Of a stretch of DNA of 64,000 nt, positions 1 through 7,541 are shown piece by piece. Numbering within the stretch: position 1 is the stretch's first letter; each line of letters begins with the position of its first letter. The notes under the pieces are model-generated. The model was not told the DNA's origin and ran no database searches. It saw only the letters and a program-made list of their open reading frames with translations. The stretch comes from Marinobacter fonticola (GTDB taxonomy: Bacteria; Pseudomonadota; Gammaproteobacteria; Pseudomonadales; Oleiphilaceae), in NCBI RefSeq assembly GCF_008122265.1, contig NZ_CP043042.1, forward strand, positions 1,984,001-2,048,000, given 5' to 3'. The translations under genes were made by a program, and so were the position numbers.

Positions 1-114
1 TGATGGCACGCTGAACCTGTAAAGCCTGAGTTGCTCATGCGAAGCGGAGAGGCATGATACCGCAAACAGGTATGCAGATTGACACCCATAACAAGAATTC
101 GCGAGGAGTACGGC

Positions 115-690
115 ATGCGAGTCATCCAGCAACGACTGTCCACCCAGCTTATTTTTCTAATGATGCTGAGCGTTTTTTCCGGCCACGCGTTTTCGCAGGA
201 GCCGGGCAATGCGCTTAGCAAGGCCGAGATAAAGCAGTTTGCCCAGGAGCAGTTCCAGACTATGTACAAGCGGGCGATGGAGAGCGCCTCATCGCGTCTT
301 GCAGCGGACGAGCCGATCAAGGCATTTGCCGTGGTTGCCGACCGGGGTGGAGAGATCCGGTTGATCAGGATCGACAAAATCGAGCAGATGCGTCCGGATA
401 TTGCGCTGGAAATTATGCGCCGCAGTCTACGGGTACTTGTGGGCAAGGGAAATGTGGGGGCCACCTGCCTGGTTTATGTGGCGGACAATCCGAACCAGGA
501 AGCCAGAGCAGACTACGTGTTAGTTGCTGAAATGGAGCATATCTTCGGGCCCACGCTGGCGCAGCTGACGCCATACACGTTGCAGGACGGTAAAACGGTT
601 TTTGGCGAGCCGGTGACGGTAGAGTCCGAGCCTTCCATCTTTAATTTTAAGAAAGAGGGCGAAGAGGGCAGCGGTGAGGCTGCGGAATAA
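115..690 (+). CDS. Secreted protein of unknown function
   Basis: I do not recognise this 191-residue protein. The start at 115 is preferred over an in-frame ATG at 79 because a GAGGAG lies about 8 bases upstream and because it places a signal peptide at the very N-terminus (basic MRVIQQR, then a hydrophobic stretch ending near GHAFSQ). The mature part is rich in charged residues, with an AQEQFQTMYKRAMES helix and a central block that looks like alternating strands; the tail is strongly acidic and ends in EEGEEGSGEAAE. It lies 178 bases ahead of a FilA-like secreted protein on the same strand, so the two may be coexpressed. Export to the periplasm or surface is an inference from the signal peptide. 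Confidence 0.65.
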   Translation: MRVIQQRLSTQLIFLMMLSVFSGHAFSQEPGNALSKAEIKQFAQEQFQTMYKRAMESASSRLAADEPIKAFAVVADRGGEIRLIRIDKIEQMRPDIALEIMRRSLRVLVGKGNVGATCLVYVADNPNQEARADYVLVAEMEHIFGPTLAQLTPYTLQDGKTVFGEPVTVESEPSIFNFKKEGEEGSGEAAE

Positions 691-868
691 CCTCATCGAC
701 TCAATCACAGTCCTTCAGAGTCCTAGGGTTGTCCGACAATGTGATTATTGGGACTGTGAATATGGTCACGGAACCAGCGACCTGATCGAACTACGCTTTG
801 AATCGTGCGGTAACAAAACAAAACAGACCGCATTGGAACAACAACAATTTTCCGTTAAGGAGAACACT

Positions 869-1723
869 ATGAAAGGCCTGAAGAAACTTGCACTTGCATC
901 CGCAATCGCGGCTGCCCCGTTCGCTGCCCAGGCAGAGCTGAGAGCACTTGACGACGGTGCCATGGGCAACGTCACCGGTCAGGCGGGTGTGACCATCGAA
1001 CTGGAAACCAAAGTTGACGTGGGTGAGTTCCGCTACGTGGACGAAGGTAGCTTCGCAGTAAGCGGCATCCACATCGGTGGTGGCAATCTTGTCACTGATG
1101 CGGACGGCAACATCACGGGTGTTGACGGTCTTCTGGATGACCTGAAGATCGACATCGACGTTGAAGCCGACGGTGACGCTGTCATTCACGTTGGTAACGT
1201 CAATGGCCAGGTGCCTATCGACTTCACCGTGGGTATCGAGTCTGCTTCACTGCGCGCCCAGGGCGTTTCTGCGGCTAACGCAACCGATTCGAACTCCACG
1301 CTGCTCGCCAGCAATATCGGCATCGTCGGTAACCTGGCGCAGCTGGATATCCGCGTTGACACCGAAACCGATCACCTGATCACCGATGTTGCCTTCAACA
1401 TCACCAACATGGATATGGATGTGGACTTCCTGGGCGTTAACATCCGCGGCATGCAGGTCATGGGTGCTAACTTCTTCGAAGAAGTCGCTGAAAACGGTCA
1501 GCCGACTACTGCGGCCGGCCTGTTCGCTGCTGCACAGATCACCATCAGCAAGGCGACTGGCACTGGCTCTGCAAACGGCGACGCCCTGCAGATCGAAGTT
1601 CCCCAGTTCGCTACGGATATCAACGTAGCTGCTACCGAAATCGGTGGTACGTCTATCGGTACAATCCAGTTGGACAACCTGGTTATCAGCCAGACCACTA
1701 TGAAGGTTTACGGCCACGAGTAA
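869..1723 (+). CDS. FilA/DUF6160-like secreted protein
   Basis: This 284-residue protein starts at an ATG with a TAAGGAG site 8 bases upstream. A signal peptide (MKGLKK, hydrophobic core, AQA cleavage) is followed by ELRALDDGAMGNVTGQAG, the N-terminal signature I associate with the DUF6160 group and the FilA pilus-system protein of Acinetobacter. The rest is an acidic, beta-rich sequence with repeated short DxD and IDVxxDxDAxIH-like stretches, Thr/Asn/Gly rich and without cysteines, resembling an extracellular beta-helix or fibre subunit. A strong terminator follows 25 bases after the stop. Assembly into a surface structure is inferred from the family only. The gene ends in an independent unit, and the divergent gene downstream shares part of its post-signal motif. 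Confidence 0.7.
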   Translation: MKGLKKLALASAIAAAPFAAQAELRALDDGAMGNVTGQAGVTIELETKVDVGEFRYVDEGSFAVSGIHIGGGNLVTDADGNITGVDGLLDDLKIDIDVEADGDAVIHVGNVNGQVPIDFTVGIESASLRAQGVSAANATDSNSTLLASNIGIVGNLAQLDIRVDTETDHLITDVAFNITNMDMDVDFLGVNIRGMQVMGANFFEEVAENGQPTTAAGLFAAAQITISKATGTGSANGDALQIEVPQFATDINVAATEIGGTSIGTIQLDNLVISQTTMKVYGHE

Positions 1724-1748
1724 TTCAGCCTAGGCTCTCTAGTGAACA

Positions 1749-1780
1749 CGCCCCGCATTCGCGGGGCGTTCTTGTTTCTG
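1749..1780 (+). terminator. Rho-independent terminator after the FilA-like gene
   Basis: An 8-bp GC-rich stem (CGCCCCGC, loop ATTC, GCGGGGCG at 1749-1768) is followed by TTCTTGTTT, 25 bases after the stop codon. Confidence 0.9.
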
Positions 1781-1802
1781 AGCTAAACAAATGAAAGACC
1801 AA

Positions 1803-1832
1803 GACACAAAAAAGCCAGTCAATCGACTGGCT
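1803..1832 (-). terminator. Terminator of the minus-strand gene at 1864-2478
   Basis: On the minus strand an AGCCAGTC-GATT-GACTGGCT hairpin (1813-1832) is followed by TTTTTTGTGT. It lies about 30 bases past the stop of the secreted-protein gene and faces the terminator of the convergent FilA-like gene. Confidence 0.85.
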
Positions 1833-1863
1833 CGTTGTCGGCATAAAGGACCGTAAGACCAGG

Positions 1864-2478
1864 TTACCGATCCGGCACCGCTATTGAGAGATCAAAACCA
1901 CCGCCTGGCCGTGGCGTCAGCTGCACCGGCCCTTCATTGATCCCCTGCGGAATCGGAATCTGATTGATGCCCGGCGGGTTGCCGATGGAAAAATTCACGT
2001 TCTGGCCATCGAAGCCGATACCCAATTGATCGTTCAGGAAGGTTTGGGTGAAGGGTTCGTCCGGTATTTCCATTTGCTGGCCGTAGATAACCGGCGGAAC
2101 GAATGGTGTCAGGTTAGCGACTGGCTGGGCGCGGGCGGCTTCTTCGATAGGCTGCAGTAACGCGCGGCGAATAAACTCTTCCTCCGCTTCCTGCAGTGCA
2201 TCGTCCTGACCCTCGTACTGCGCTTTCCTTAGGATATTGGCGTATGCCTCTTCCTCGGACTCTTCAATCGCCGGTTCACCCGGAGAGATGGTCAGCGAAC
2301 GAATGATCCGCCGCTTTTCCGCTTCCGATTTCTGTTGCGCCCGCGGAACAACGATAATGGCGGAATCCTGAATGTAAGTGTCGACCATCTCCTCGGAGGT
2401 CAGGCTCTCAACCCCGGCCCATGCGGGTAGCGCTAAGGACGATGCGATTGCCGTGGCAATCAGTGTGCGGGTAAACAT
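1864..2478 (-). CDS. Secreted protein of unknown function with FilA-like N-terminal motif
   Basis: The 204-residue product starts at the ATG at 2478, which has CAGGAGCG just upstream; a longer in-frame reading exists but would bury the signal peptide (MFTRTLIATAIASSLALPAWA). The mature protein begins GVESLTSEEMVDTYIQDSAII. This keeps the spacing of Leu, Met, Gln and Ile seen after the signal peptide of the FilA-like protein next door (Leu5, Met10, Gln16, Ile21). The middle is highly charged and helical (EEAYANILRKAQYEG, EEEFIRRALLQP). The C-terminal third is Pro/Gly/Asn/Gln-rich, with IPDEPFTQTFLNDQLG and NPPGINQIPIPQG. No enzyme motif is visible. It is convergent with the FilA-like gene and divergent from the DUF58 gene. 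A shared secretion or assembly partner is my inference. Confidence 0.65.
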   Translation of the reverse strand: MFTRTLIATAIASSLALPAWAGVESLTSEEMVDTYIQDSAIIVVPRAQQKSEAEKRRIIRSLTISPGEPAIEESEEEAYANILRKAQYEGQDDALQEAEEEFIRRALLQPIEEAARAQPVANLTPFVPPVIYGQQMEIPDEPFTQTFLNDQLGIGFDGQNVNFSIGNPPGINQIPIPQGINEGPVQLTPRPGGGFDLSIAVPDR

Positions 2479-2541
2479 AACGCGCTCCTGTGAGCCCCTC
2501 GCGAGGCAATATATCGGGCGATCCATCTCCCTATCCATGGC

Positions 2542-2626
2542 ACCAAAGAAGGGAGAAATAGGAGAGCCTTTGGTACAGTATTTGGATCGATTTCGCACAT
2601 TTCAAGTCATTTGTGGTGGAAATGTG
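2542..2626. promoter_or_regulatory. Inverted repeats in the divergent intergenic region
   Basis: The space between the divergent secreted-protein and DUF58 genes carries two inverted repeats: ACCAAAG (2542-2548) with CTTTGGT (2568-2574), and CACATTTC (2596-2603) with GAAATGTG (2619-2626). They could be operator sites for a shared regulator. No clear sigma-70 promoter was found beside them. Confidence 0.35.
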
Positions 2627-2680
2627 ATCAACTCTTCAGGAGCATTCAGTGGCTCCCTCATGCGTCGGCCGGAAGAACCC

Positions 2681-3694
2681 ATGACAGGCAGTATCAGACA
2701 GCGTTGGCGTCTATGGGTGAATCGCAAGATCCCCAGATCCGACGAGCAGCACTTCACGCGGAAGAACATTTTCATCCTGCCTTCAGGCGCGGGTGCCGTC
2801 TTCGGTTTGCTGCTCTTGATCATGCTGATGACGGGCATTAACTACCAGAACAGCCTTATCTATTTGCTGACCTTCATACTGGGCGCGATATTCGTTGCGG
2901 CGATGCATCAGACCCATCGCAATCTGGCTGGCCTGACGCTAACGCTGGTGTCGGCCAGCGAGGGCTTTCCCGGCGAGAGGCTGAACTTTCGCCTCAGGGC
3001 GACGTCCCATGACGAGGCGTATGCGATCCGGTTCACCACGCCGGAGAAAGAAACCGTCCGGATCAATGTTCCGCCGGGTGAGGTTTTGGATTTCGACGTG
3101 CCTGTGCTTGCGCGGAAACGTGGCCCGGTGTCGGCAGGGGACATAAAGATAGACACACGTTTTCCATTCGGTTTGCTCAAAGCCTGGTCCTGGATGCGGC
3201 CCGAATCCACCGGTGTTTGTTATCCACGCCCGGTCACGCCGCCATACGCGGCGGGCGGGGAAGAAGAGGGCGATCGAAATAGTCAGCCGCGTAAATCCGA
3301 CGACCTTTCTCATGCGGACCTTCGCCCGTGGCGGCAAGGGGATCTTAGTCAACGCGTGCAGTGGAAGCGGTATGCGCGAACCGGCGAAATGGTCATCGCC
3401 GATTGGGAAGGCGAGAGCGGCGAACCGGTTTGGCTGGATTATGACGCGTTTCCCGGCGCAGATCGGGAGTTGCGCTTGAGTTACCTGGCGGCATTGGTAG
3501 AAGCCCGTTGCAGGGAAGGCGTTGTCTATGGTCTTCGCTTGCCGGGGCTGAGCGTCGAACTGGACCAGGGCAGTGCGCATCGTCTGCGCTGCCTGCGTGC
3601 TCTGGGGCTGCAGGGCTACGCCGAAACGCCCTCCACCTTGAGCGGCAGCACTTCGGCAGGCAAAGGCCACACGTTCTACGCGGAGATCCCCTGA
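2681..3694 (+). CDS. DUF58 domain protein
   Basis: A 337-residue membrane-anchored DUF58 protein. Two hydrophobic segments lie near residues 29-65 (GAVFGLLLLIMLM and LIYLLTFILGAIFVAA). A beta-rich stretch follows, and then the DUF58 core containing DDLSHADLRPWRQGD and the conserved QRVQWKRYARTG with MVIADWEGE. In known systems DUF58 proteins are coexpressed with a MoxR AAA ATPase and a TgpA-type transglutaminase; here the transglutaminase overlaps the stop codon but no moxR precedes it. The ATG at 2681 has GGAAG five bases upstream; an in-frame ATG at 2660 lacks a well-placed site. The cellular role of DUF58 proteins is poorly known; an envelope-maturation function is inference. Confidence 0.85.
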   Translation: MTGSIRQRWRLWVNRKIPRSDEQHFTRKNIFILPSGAGAVFGLLLLIMLMTGINYQNSLIYLLTFILGAIFVAAMHQTHRNLAGLTLTLVSASEGFPGERLNFRLRATSHDEAYAIRFTTPEKETVRINVPPGEVLDFDVPVLARKRGPVSAGDIKIDTRFPFGLLKAWSWMRPESTGVCYPRPVTPPYAAGGEEEGDRNSQPRKSDDLSHADLRPWRQGDLSQRVQWKRYARTGEMVIADWEGESGEPVWLDYDAFPGADRELRLSYLAALVEARCREGVVYGLRLPGLSVELDQGSAHRLRCLRALGLQGYAETPSTLSGSTSAGKGHTFYAEIP

Positions 3695-5697
3695 TGCAAG
3701 CTGTTACCGCGCAGGCGCTACCCTCCAAAGCCATTGTTTGGCTGCTGGTCAGTTTCGGAATGCTATTGGTGCCCCAGTGGGATCGCCTGCCCTGGTGGCT
3801 TATCGTCGCGTGCCTGGCCCTTGCGACCTGGCGTTGGTTGGCCCAAACCGGACGCGCCGCGCTGCCCGGCAGACTGGTCGGCACGCTGATCATGCTGAGC
3901 CTGATTGCGGTTTACGTAATGACGGTACAGGGCCGGTTCTCGGTTGAGACAGCGGCGTCCTTCTTCGTGCTGGCGGTCGGACTCAAATGGTTGGAAACCC
4001 GGACGGCACGGGACTTCTACGTTCTTTTCTTTATTCTTTGCTATTTGGCCGCCGTTAACTTCCTGTTCCAGCAGGGCATCTTATGGACGCTGTTGAGCCT
4101 TGCCGGCATCTTCATTCTGCTGGTTGGTCTGCAGATTCTGAATGCCCCGGATGTGCCCAATGTCGCGTCTTCGGGCTGGAAGCGGCTGGGTGTGCTGTTT
4201 CTGAAGACACTACCGGTGGTTGTGCTGCTCTTCGTTTTCTTTCCCCGGATGGCCCCCTTGTGGAGCGTGCCGCTGGTGTCGGGAGAAGCGAAGACGGGGA
4301 TATCCGACCAGATGGAGCCCGGTTCTATTTCCAATCTGGCGCAAAGTAGCGAGCGCGCATTTCGCGTGACCTTTGGTGGCCGGATCCCGGCCCACCGTGA
4401 GCGTTACTGGCGTGGCCTGATCCTGGACCGATTCGTGGACGGTCGCTGGGAACAATGGCAGGTGGATGTCCGCCAACGCGCGGGACGGGTGCAGTCCGAC
4501 GGCGGTATCGGCCCGCTTCAGAACGGGGAGTACGATGTCCTGTTAGAGCCGACGTACCAGCCCTGGGCGTTTGCCCTGGAAGGTTCGGGCGTCGTCTCCG
4601 ACAACGTAGAGGAAACAGCCACCGGCGTGTTTCGATTCCAGCGGCCCGCCGACACAGCCGTTCGCTACCGGATGGCTATGGATGGGCGCAAGAATGACGA
4701 CGCGTTTCTGAGTCCTCGCGAGCGCCAGCGTTACCTGCACTTGCCGGCGGAGGGCAATCCCCGTTCACGGACGTTGGCGGCATCCTTGCGCGACGGCACA
4801 GCATCTGACTCTGCGTTTATCGATTCGCTGCTCCAGCGGTTCCGTCAGCAATCCTACTTCTATACGTTGCGTCCGCCGCAAATGCCACAGGATGCCGTCG
4901 ACACGCTGATGTTCGATGCCAAACGTGGGTTTTGTGCGCACTACGCCAGCGCCACGGCTTTCCTTTTGCGTTCGGCGGGTATACCTGCGCGTATCGTCGT
5001 GGGGTATCAGGGCGGCAGTCCTGGCGCCAACGGTGAATACCTGATTGTCAGGCAGTATGACGCCCATGCCTGGGTTGAGGCCTGGGTTGATGGTTCCGGG
5101 TGGGTGCGGGTCGACCCAACGGCTGCAATCGCTCCAGACCGGGTCGAATCGGGGTTGCGTCAGGCGATGGCCGAGGAAGGATCGTTCCTGGAAAATGAGT
5201 GGGCGTCGCCCCAAAAGTATGGCGACATGGCGCTGTTGCAATGGCTTTCGCTCAGATTGGACCAAGTTAATTACGAATGGCAGCGCTGGGTGGTCGGTTA
5301 TCAGGGGCAGACCCAGATGAACCTGATGTCCCGTTTGCCCGGCAACCTTTCGCTGCGGGACTTGGGGTATATCTCGGCCGGCGTGTTGGGCGGCGCGTTG
5401 GTCATTGCCGGTTTGTGGGCCGGCTGGCGCAACAGAGCCGGCCGAACGAAAGATCCGGCGCTTAAACTCATGGCCGAATGGCAGCGCCTCCTACACAAAC
5501 GCGGTGTTCGCACCGAGCCGTCCGATACGCCCGCGGCGTTGGCCTCGCGAGCGTCAGAGAAAGAGCCAGGATATGCGCGATTGCATCAGGCTTTTGCGCG
5601 GGCTATGAACAATCACTATTATGGCTCGGGCCCGCTGAGCCACGACGACCATCGCCGCTTGCGAAGCGTATTGCGCCAGCTAAGGCGTGCATCGTAA
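3694..5697 (+). CDS. tgpA: TgpA-type membrane transglutaminase (DUF3488, DUF4129)
   Basis: A 667-residue inner-membrane protein whose ATG shares a base with the DUF58 stop (TGATG), so translation is probably coupled. The N-terminal ~180 residues hold five or six membrane segments (DUF3488). A periplasmic transglutaminase core follows with the expected triad: Cys414 in KRGFCAHYASA, His458 in YDAHAWVEAW and Asp474 in VRVDPTA. A final membrane segment (ISAGVLGGALVIAGLWAGW) precedes a cytosolic DUF4129 tail. The P. aeruginosa protein TgpA is essential there. The substrate is unknown; acting on envelope proteins is the usual assumption. The cys-his-asp core appears intact, so activity is likely. 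Confidence 0.88.
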   Translation: MQAVTAQALPSKAIVWLLVSFGMLLVPQWDRLPWWLIVACLALATWRWLAQTGRAALPGRLVGTLIMLSLIAVYVMTVQGRFSVETAASFFVLAVGLKWLETRTARDFYVLFFILCYLAAVNFLFQQGILWTLLSLAGIFILLVGLQILNAPDVPNVASSGWKRLGVLFLKTLPVVVLLFVFFPRMAPLWSVPLVSGEAKTGISDQMEPGSISNLAQSSERAFRVTFGGRIPAHRERYWRGLILDRFVDGRWEQWQVDVRQRAGRVQSDGGIGPLQNGEYDVLLEPTYQPWAFALEGSGVVSDNVEETATGVFRFQRPADTAVRYRMAMDGRKNDDAFLSPRERQRYLHLPAEGNPRSRTLAASLRDGTASDSAFIDSLLQRFRQQSYFYTLRPPQMPQDAVDTLMFDAKRGFCAHYASATAFLLRSAGIPARIVVGYQGGSPGANGEYLIVRQYDAHAWVEAWVDGSGWVRVDPTAAIAPDRVESGLRQAMAEEGSFLENEWASPQKYGDMALLQWLSLRLDQVNYEWQRWVVGYQGQTQMNLMSRLPGNLSLRDLGYISAGVLGGALVIAGLWAGWRNRAGRTKDPALKLMAEWQRLLHKRGVRTEPSDTPAALASRASEKEPGYARLHQAFARAMNNHYYGSGPLSHDDHRRLRSVLRQLRRAS

Positions 5698-5739
5698 CCC
5701 TTGCCCTTTGCAACAGTGCAACAGACAGTTGAGGCTGAC

Positions 5740-6759
5740 TTGATCGAACGCATTGACGAACTTCCGTGGCTTGAGACGCAATGGGAGCGCCTTATTGAGC
5801 GCTGGACCCTGGGGCGTCTTCCTCACGCCCTGCTGTTCGAGGGCCGCAACGGCATCGGCAAGAGCCCCCTTGCCGGACTCCTGGCCAAGCGATTGGTTTG
5901 CGAAGGCACGGAGCGCGGGACAGCACCGTGCGGCCGTTGTAAACAATGCGAGTTAGTCGCTGCGGCCTCCCACCCGGATATACGCACCTATCGCCCGGAA
6001 GATTCCCGCGTGATCAAGGTGGATCAGGTGAGGGCGCTGGGCGAGTTTGCCGTTGCGTCGCCACAGGTGGCCCGGCATAAGGTGATTATTCTCGACAGCG
6101 CGGATCGGTTGAATATCAATTCCGCTAACGCGCTGCTCAAGACGCTGGAGGAGCCCAGCCCCGACGTAACGCTGATCCTGCTTCAGCAGGCCGGGAAGCC
6201 ATTGCTGCCTACGATCCGGTCCCGGTGTCAGTCAGTTCTGCTGCCGGGACCCGACGCCGATACGGCTGCCGACTGGCTGGCCTCGGCTTTGGCCCAGCGC
6301 CCGGAGTCCGAGCCGGTCGATGTGGCCCTGCAGGCTCGGGCATTGCGTCTCGCCAATGGCGCCCCGCTGTTGGCACGCGACTATATCGATGACGGTTTCG
6401 TGGGTGGCGTTGAGGCCTGCCTGAACAGCTTTCGGCAGTTCCTGAAATCCCGCCTGGCCCCGGAAGAGGCGACGAAGCCCTTCGTCAAACTGGGCCTGGA
6501 AAATAGCCTCGGGCTCATGGAGCGTTGGGCGGCCGATCTTGCCCGTCTTGGTGTGGGCGGTGAACCGGAGGATCCCGAAGTGGCGGATATCCTGAGCTAT
6601 CTCGCGACGCATAACCCGCCGCACCGGGTACACGGTATCCTCGGCGATATTGCGGAGGCGCGTGCGGGGCTGACTTACAACGTAAACCCCGATCTGGAGA
6701 TCGAACGGCTCTTGCTCGCATGGCTAACGTTTATGCCGCGAAAACAGCGAGCCGGTTAG
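5740..6759 (+). CDS. holB: DNA polymerase III subunit delta'
   Basis: HolB is part of the clamp-loader complex that places the beta clamp on DNA. This 339-residue product has an AAA+ fold with GRNGIGKS as P-loop, a four-cysteine zinc motif (LVCEGTERGTAPCGRCKQC), HKVIILDSADRLN as Walker B region and NALLKTLEEP sensor region followed by the RSRC motif. The start is uncertain. TTG at 5740 has GAGG five bases upstream, while an in-frame TTG at 5701 directly follows the tgpA stop and lacks a site. In P. aeruginosa holB is followed directly by pilZ; here a 276-bp inverted-repeat element separates the two. Confidence 0.9.
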   Translation: MIERIDELPWLETQWERLIERWTLGRLPHALLFEGRNGIGKSPLAGLLAKRLVCEGTERGTAPCGRCKQCELVAAASHPDIRTYRPEDSRVIKVDQVRALGEFAVASPQVARHKVIILDSADRLNINSANALLKTLEEPSPDVTLILLQQAGKPLLPTIRSRCQSVLLPGPDADTAADWLASALAQRPESEPVDVALQARALRLANGAPLLARDYIDDGFVGGVEACLNSFRQFLKSRLAPEEATKPFVKLGLENSLGLMERWAADLARLGVGGEPEDPEVADILSYLATHNPPHRVHGILGDIAEARAGLTYNVNPDLEIERLLLAWLTFMPRKQRAG

Positions 6760-6790
6760 GTTTGTGGACAAACCTGGGTTTCGGGACAGT

Positions 6791-7066
6791 GCACTAGTGC
6801 ACGGTTTGGTTAATTCGCTGACTTACTGCGAGCTTCTGAAGGCTTTGGGCAAGGCGCTGGTCTGCAGGCATGGTGGTTCCATGTCAAAGAGCAGCAACGC
6901 AGATCCAAAGCCTTCAGAAGCTCGCCCGAAGGGAGGCCCTGAGAATCTGGCTAGCGGCGTTGCGGCGACTCGATGTGGAACCACCACACCCTCATCACCG
7001 CGCCTTGCTATCCAGATTCTCAGGGCCTCATTAAGTCAGCGAATTAACCAAACCGTGCACTAATGC
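6791..7066. repeat. Cloverleaf-like inverted-repeat element 1 (holB-pilZ)
   Basis: A 276-bp non-coding element. The outer arms are 35 bp (6791-6825 and 7032-7066) with one mismatch. Hairpin 1 has a perfect 21-bp stem (6828-6848 with 6905-6925). Hairpin 2 has a perfect 18-bp stem (6933-6950 with 7012-7029), extended inwards by TAGC/GCTA and GGCG/CGCC. Between them is GCCCGAAGGG (6924-6933). Read in opposite directions, the two hairpin interiors are homologous: both contain GCAAGGCGC next to the stem, TGGTGGTTCCA in the middle and CAACGC near the far stem. The two loops carry exact 11-nt complements (6871-6881 and 6976-6986). It encodes no recognisable protein, and a 99-codon reading frame through it is an artefact of the repeat. 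Compare element 2 at 30597-30876. Confidence 0.85.
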
Positions 7067-7172
7067 ATTCGGGCTTCGTCATGTGGGCCAGGGCTGCTAA
7101 GATTGATGACATTAACGTTAGCTTTGGCGAGTTATCCGGCTAACGATTCGGTACCGATGGAAGGAAGGCACA

Positions 7173-7523
7173 ATGGGCCCAGGTTTTGGCGCGCGCAGCG
7201 GTATTTTGACGCTTACGATCAAGGATAAGGCCGTTCTATACGCGGCCTATATGCCGTTCATCAAGGATGGCGGCCTGTTCATTCCGACCCAAAAACAGTA
7301 TCAACTTGGCGACGAAGTCTTCCTGCTACTTAACCTAATGGATGAACCCGAGAAGCTTCCGGTGGCGGGCAAAGTGGTTTGGATTACCCCCAAGGGTGCC
7401 CAGGGCAATCGCGCTGCCGGTATCGGGGTGCAGTTTACCGGCGACGACGAGACTGCAAAAAACAAGATCGAGGCCTATCTGGCCGGAGCGCTGGGTTCGG
7501 ATCGCCCGACCCATACCATGTAA
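7173..7523 (+). CDS. pilZ: Type IV pilus assembly protein PilZ
   Basis: The 116-residue protein closely matches remembered P. aeruginosa PilZ, including GARSGILTLTIKDKAVLYAAYMP in split blocks, GGLFIPT, the YQLGDEVFLLLNLM strand and GKVVWITPKGAQGNRAAGIGVQF. PilZ is a cytosolic protein needed for type IV pilus assembly, acting with the PilB ATPase and FimX in the species studied. It lacks the RxxxR c-di-GMP-binding motif of canonical PilZ domains, as expected for this subfamily. The ATG has GGAAGGAAGG about six bases upstream. Element 1 separates it from holB, its usual operon partner, so expression may now depend on a local promoter or on readthrough. Confidence 0.93.
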   Translation: MGPGFGARSGILTLTIKDKAVLYAAYMPFIKDGGLFIPTQKQYQLGDEVFLLLNLMDEPEKLPVAGKVVWITPKGAQGNRAAGIGVQFTGDDETAKNKIEAYLAGALGSDRPTHTM

Positions 7524-7541
7524 GCGGGTTGGCTGCTTTCC

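Noticed and set aside
2..22. Possible 3' end of an upstream plus-strand gene (DGTLNL then stop)
   Set aside because: Only six codons are visible, too few to tell coding from chance.
791..1698. Several long antisense reading frames across the FilA-like gene
   Set aside because: They are shadows of codon bias in a gene with a clear signal peptide, ribosome binding site and terminator on the plus strand.
6764..7063. A 99-codon open reading frame inside element 1
   Set aside because: It runs through both arms of the inverted repeats, has no ribosome binding site and no recognisable domain; it is a by-product of the repeat structure.
6791..7066. Element 1 as an insertion sequence
   Set aside because: No transposase or remnant is encoded, no target duplication is obvious and the internal hairpins are not part of known IS ends.
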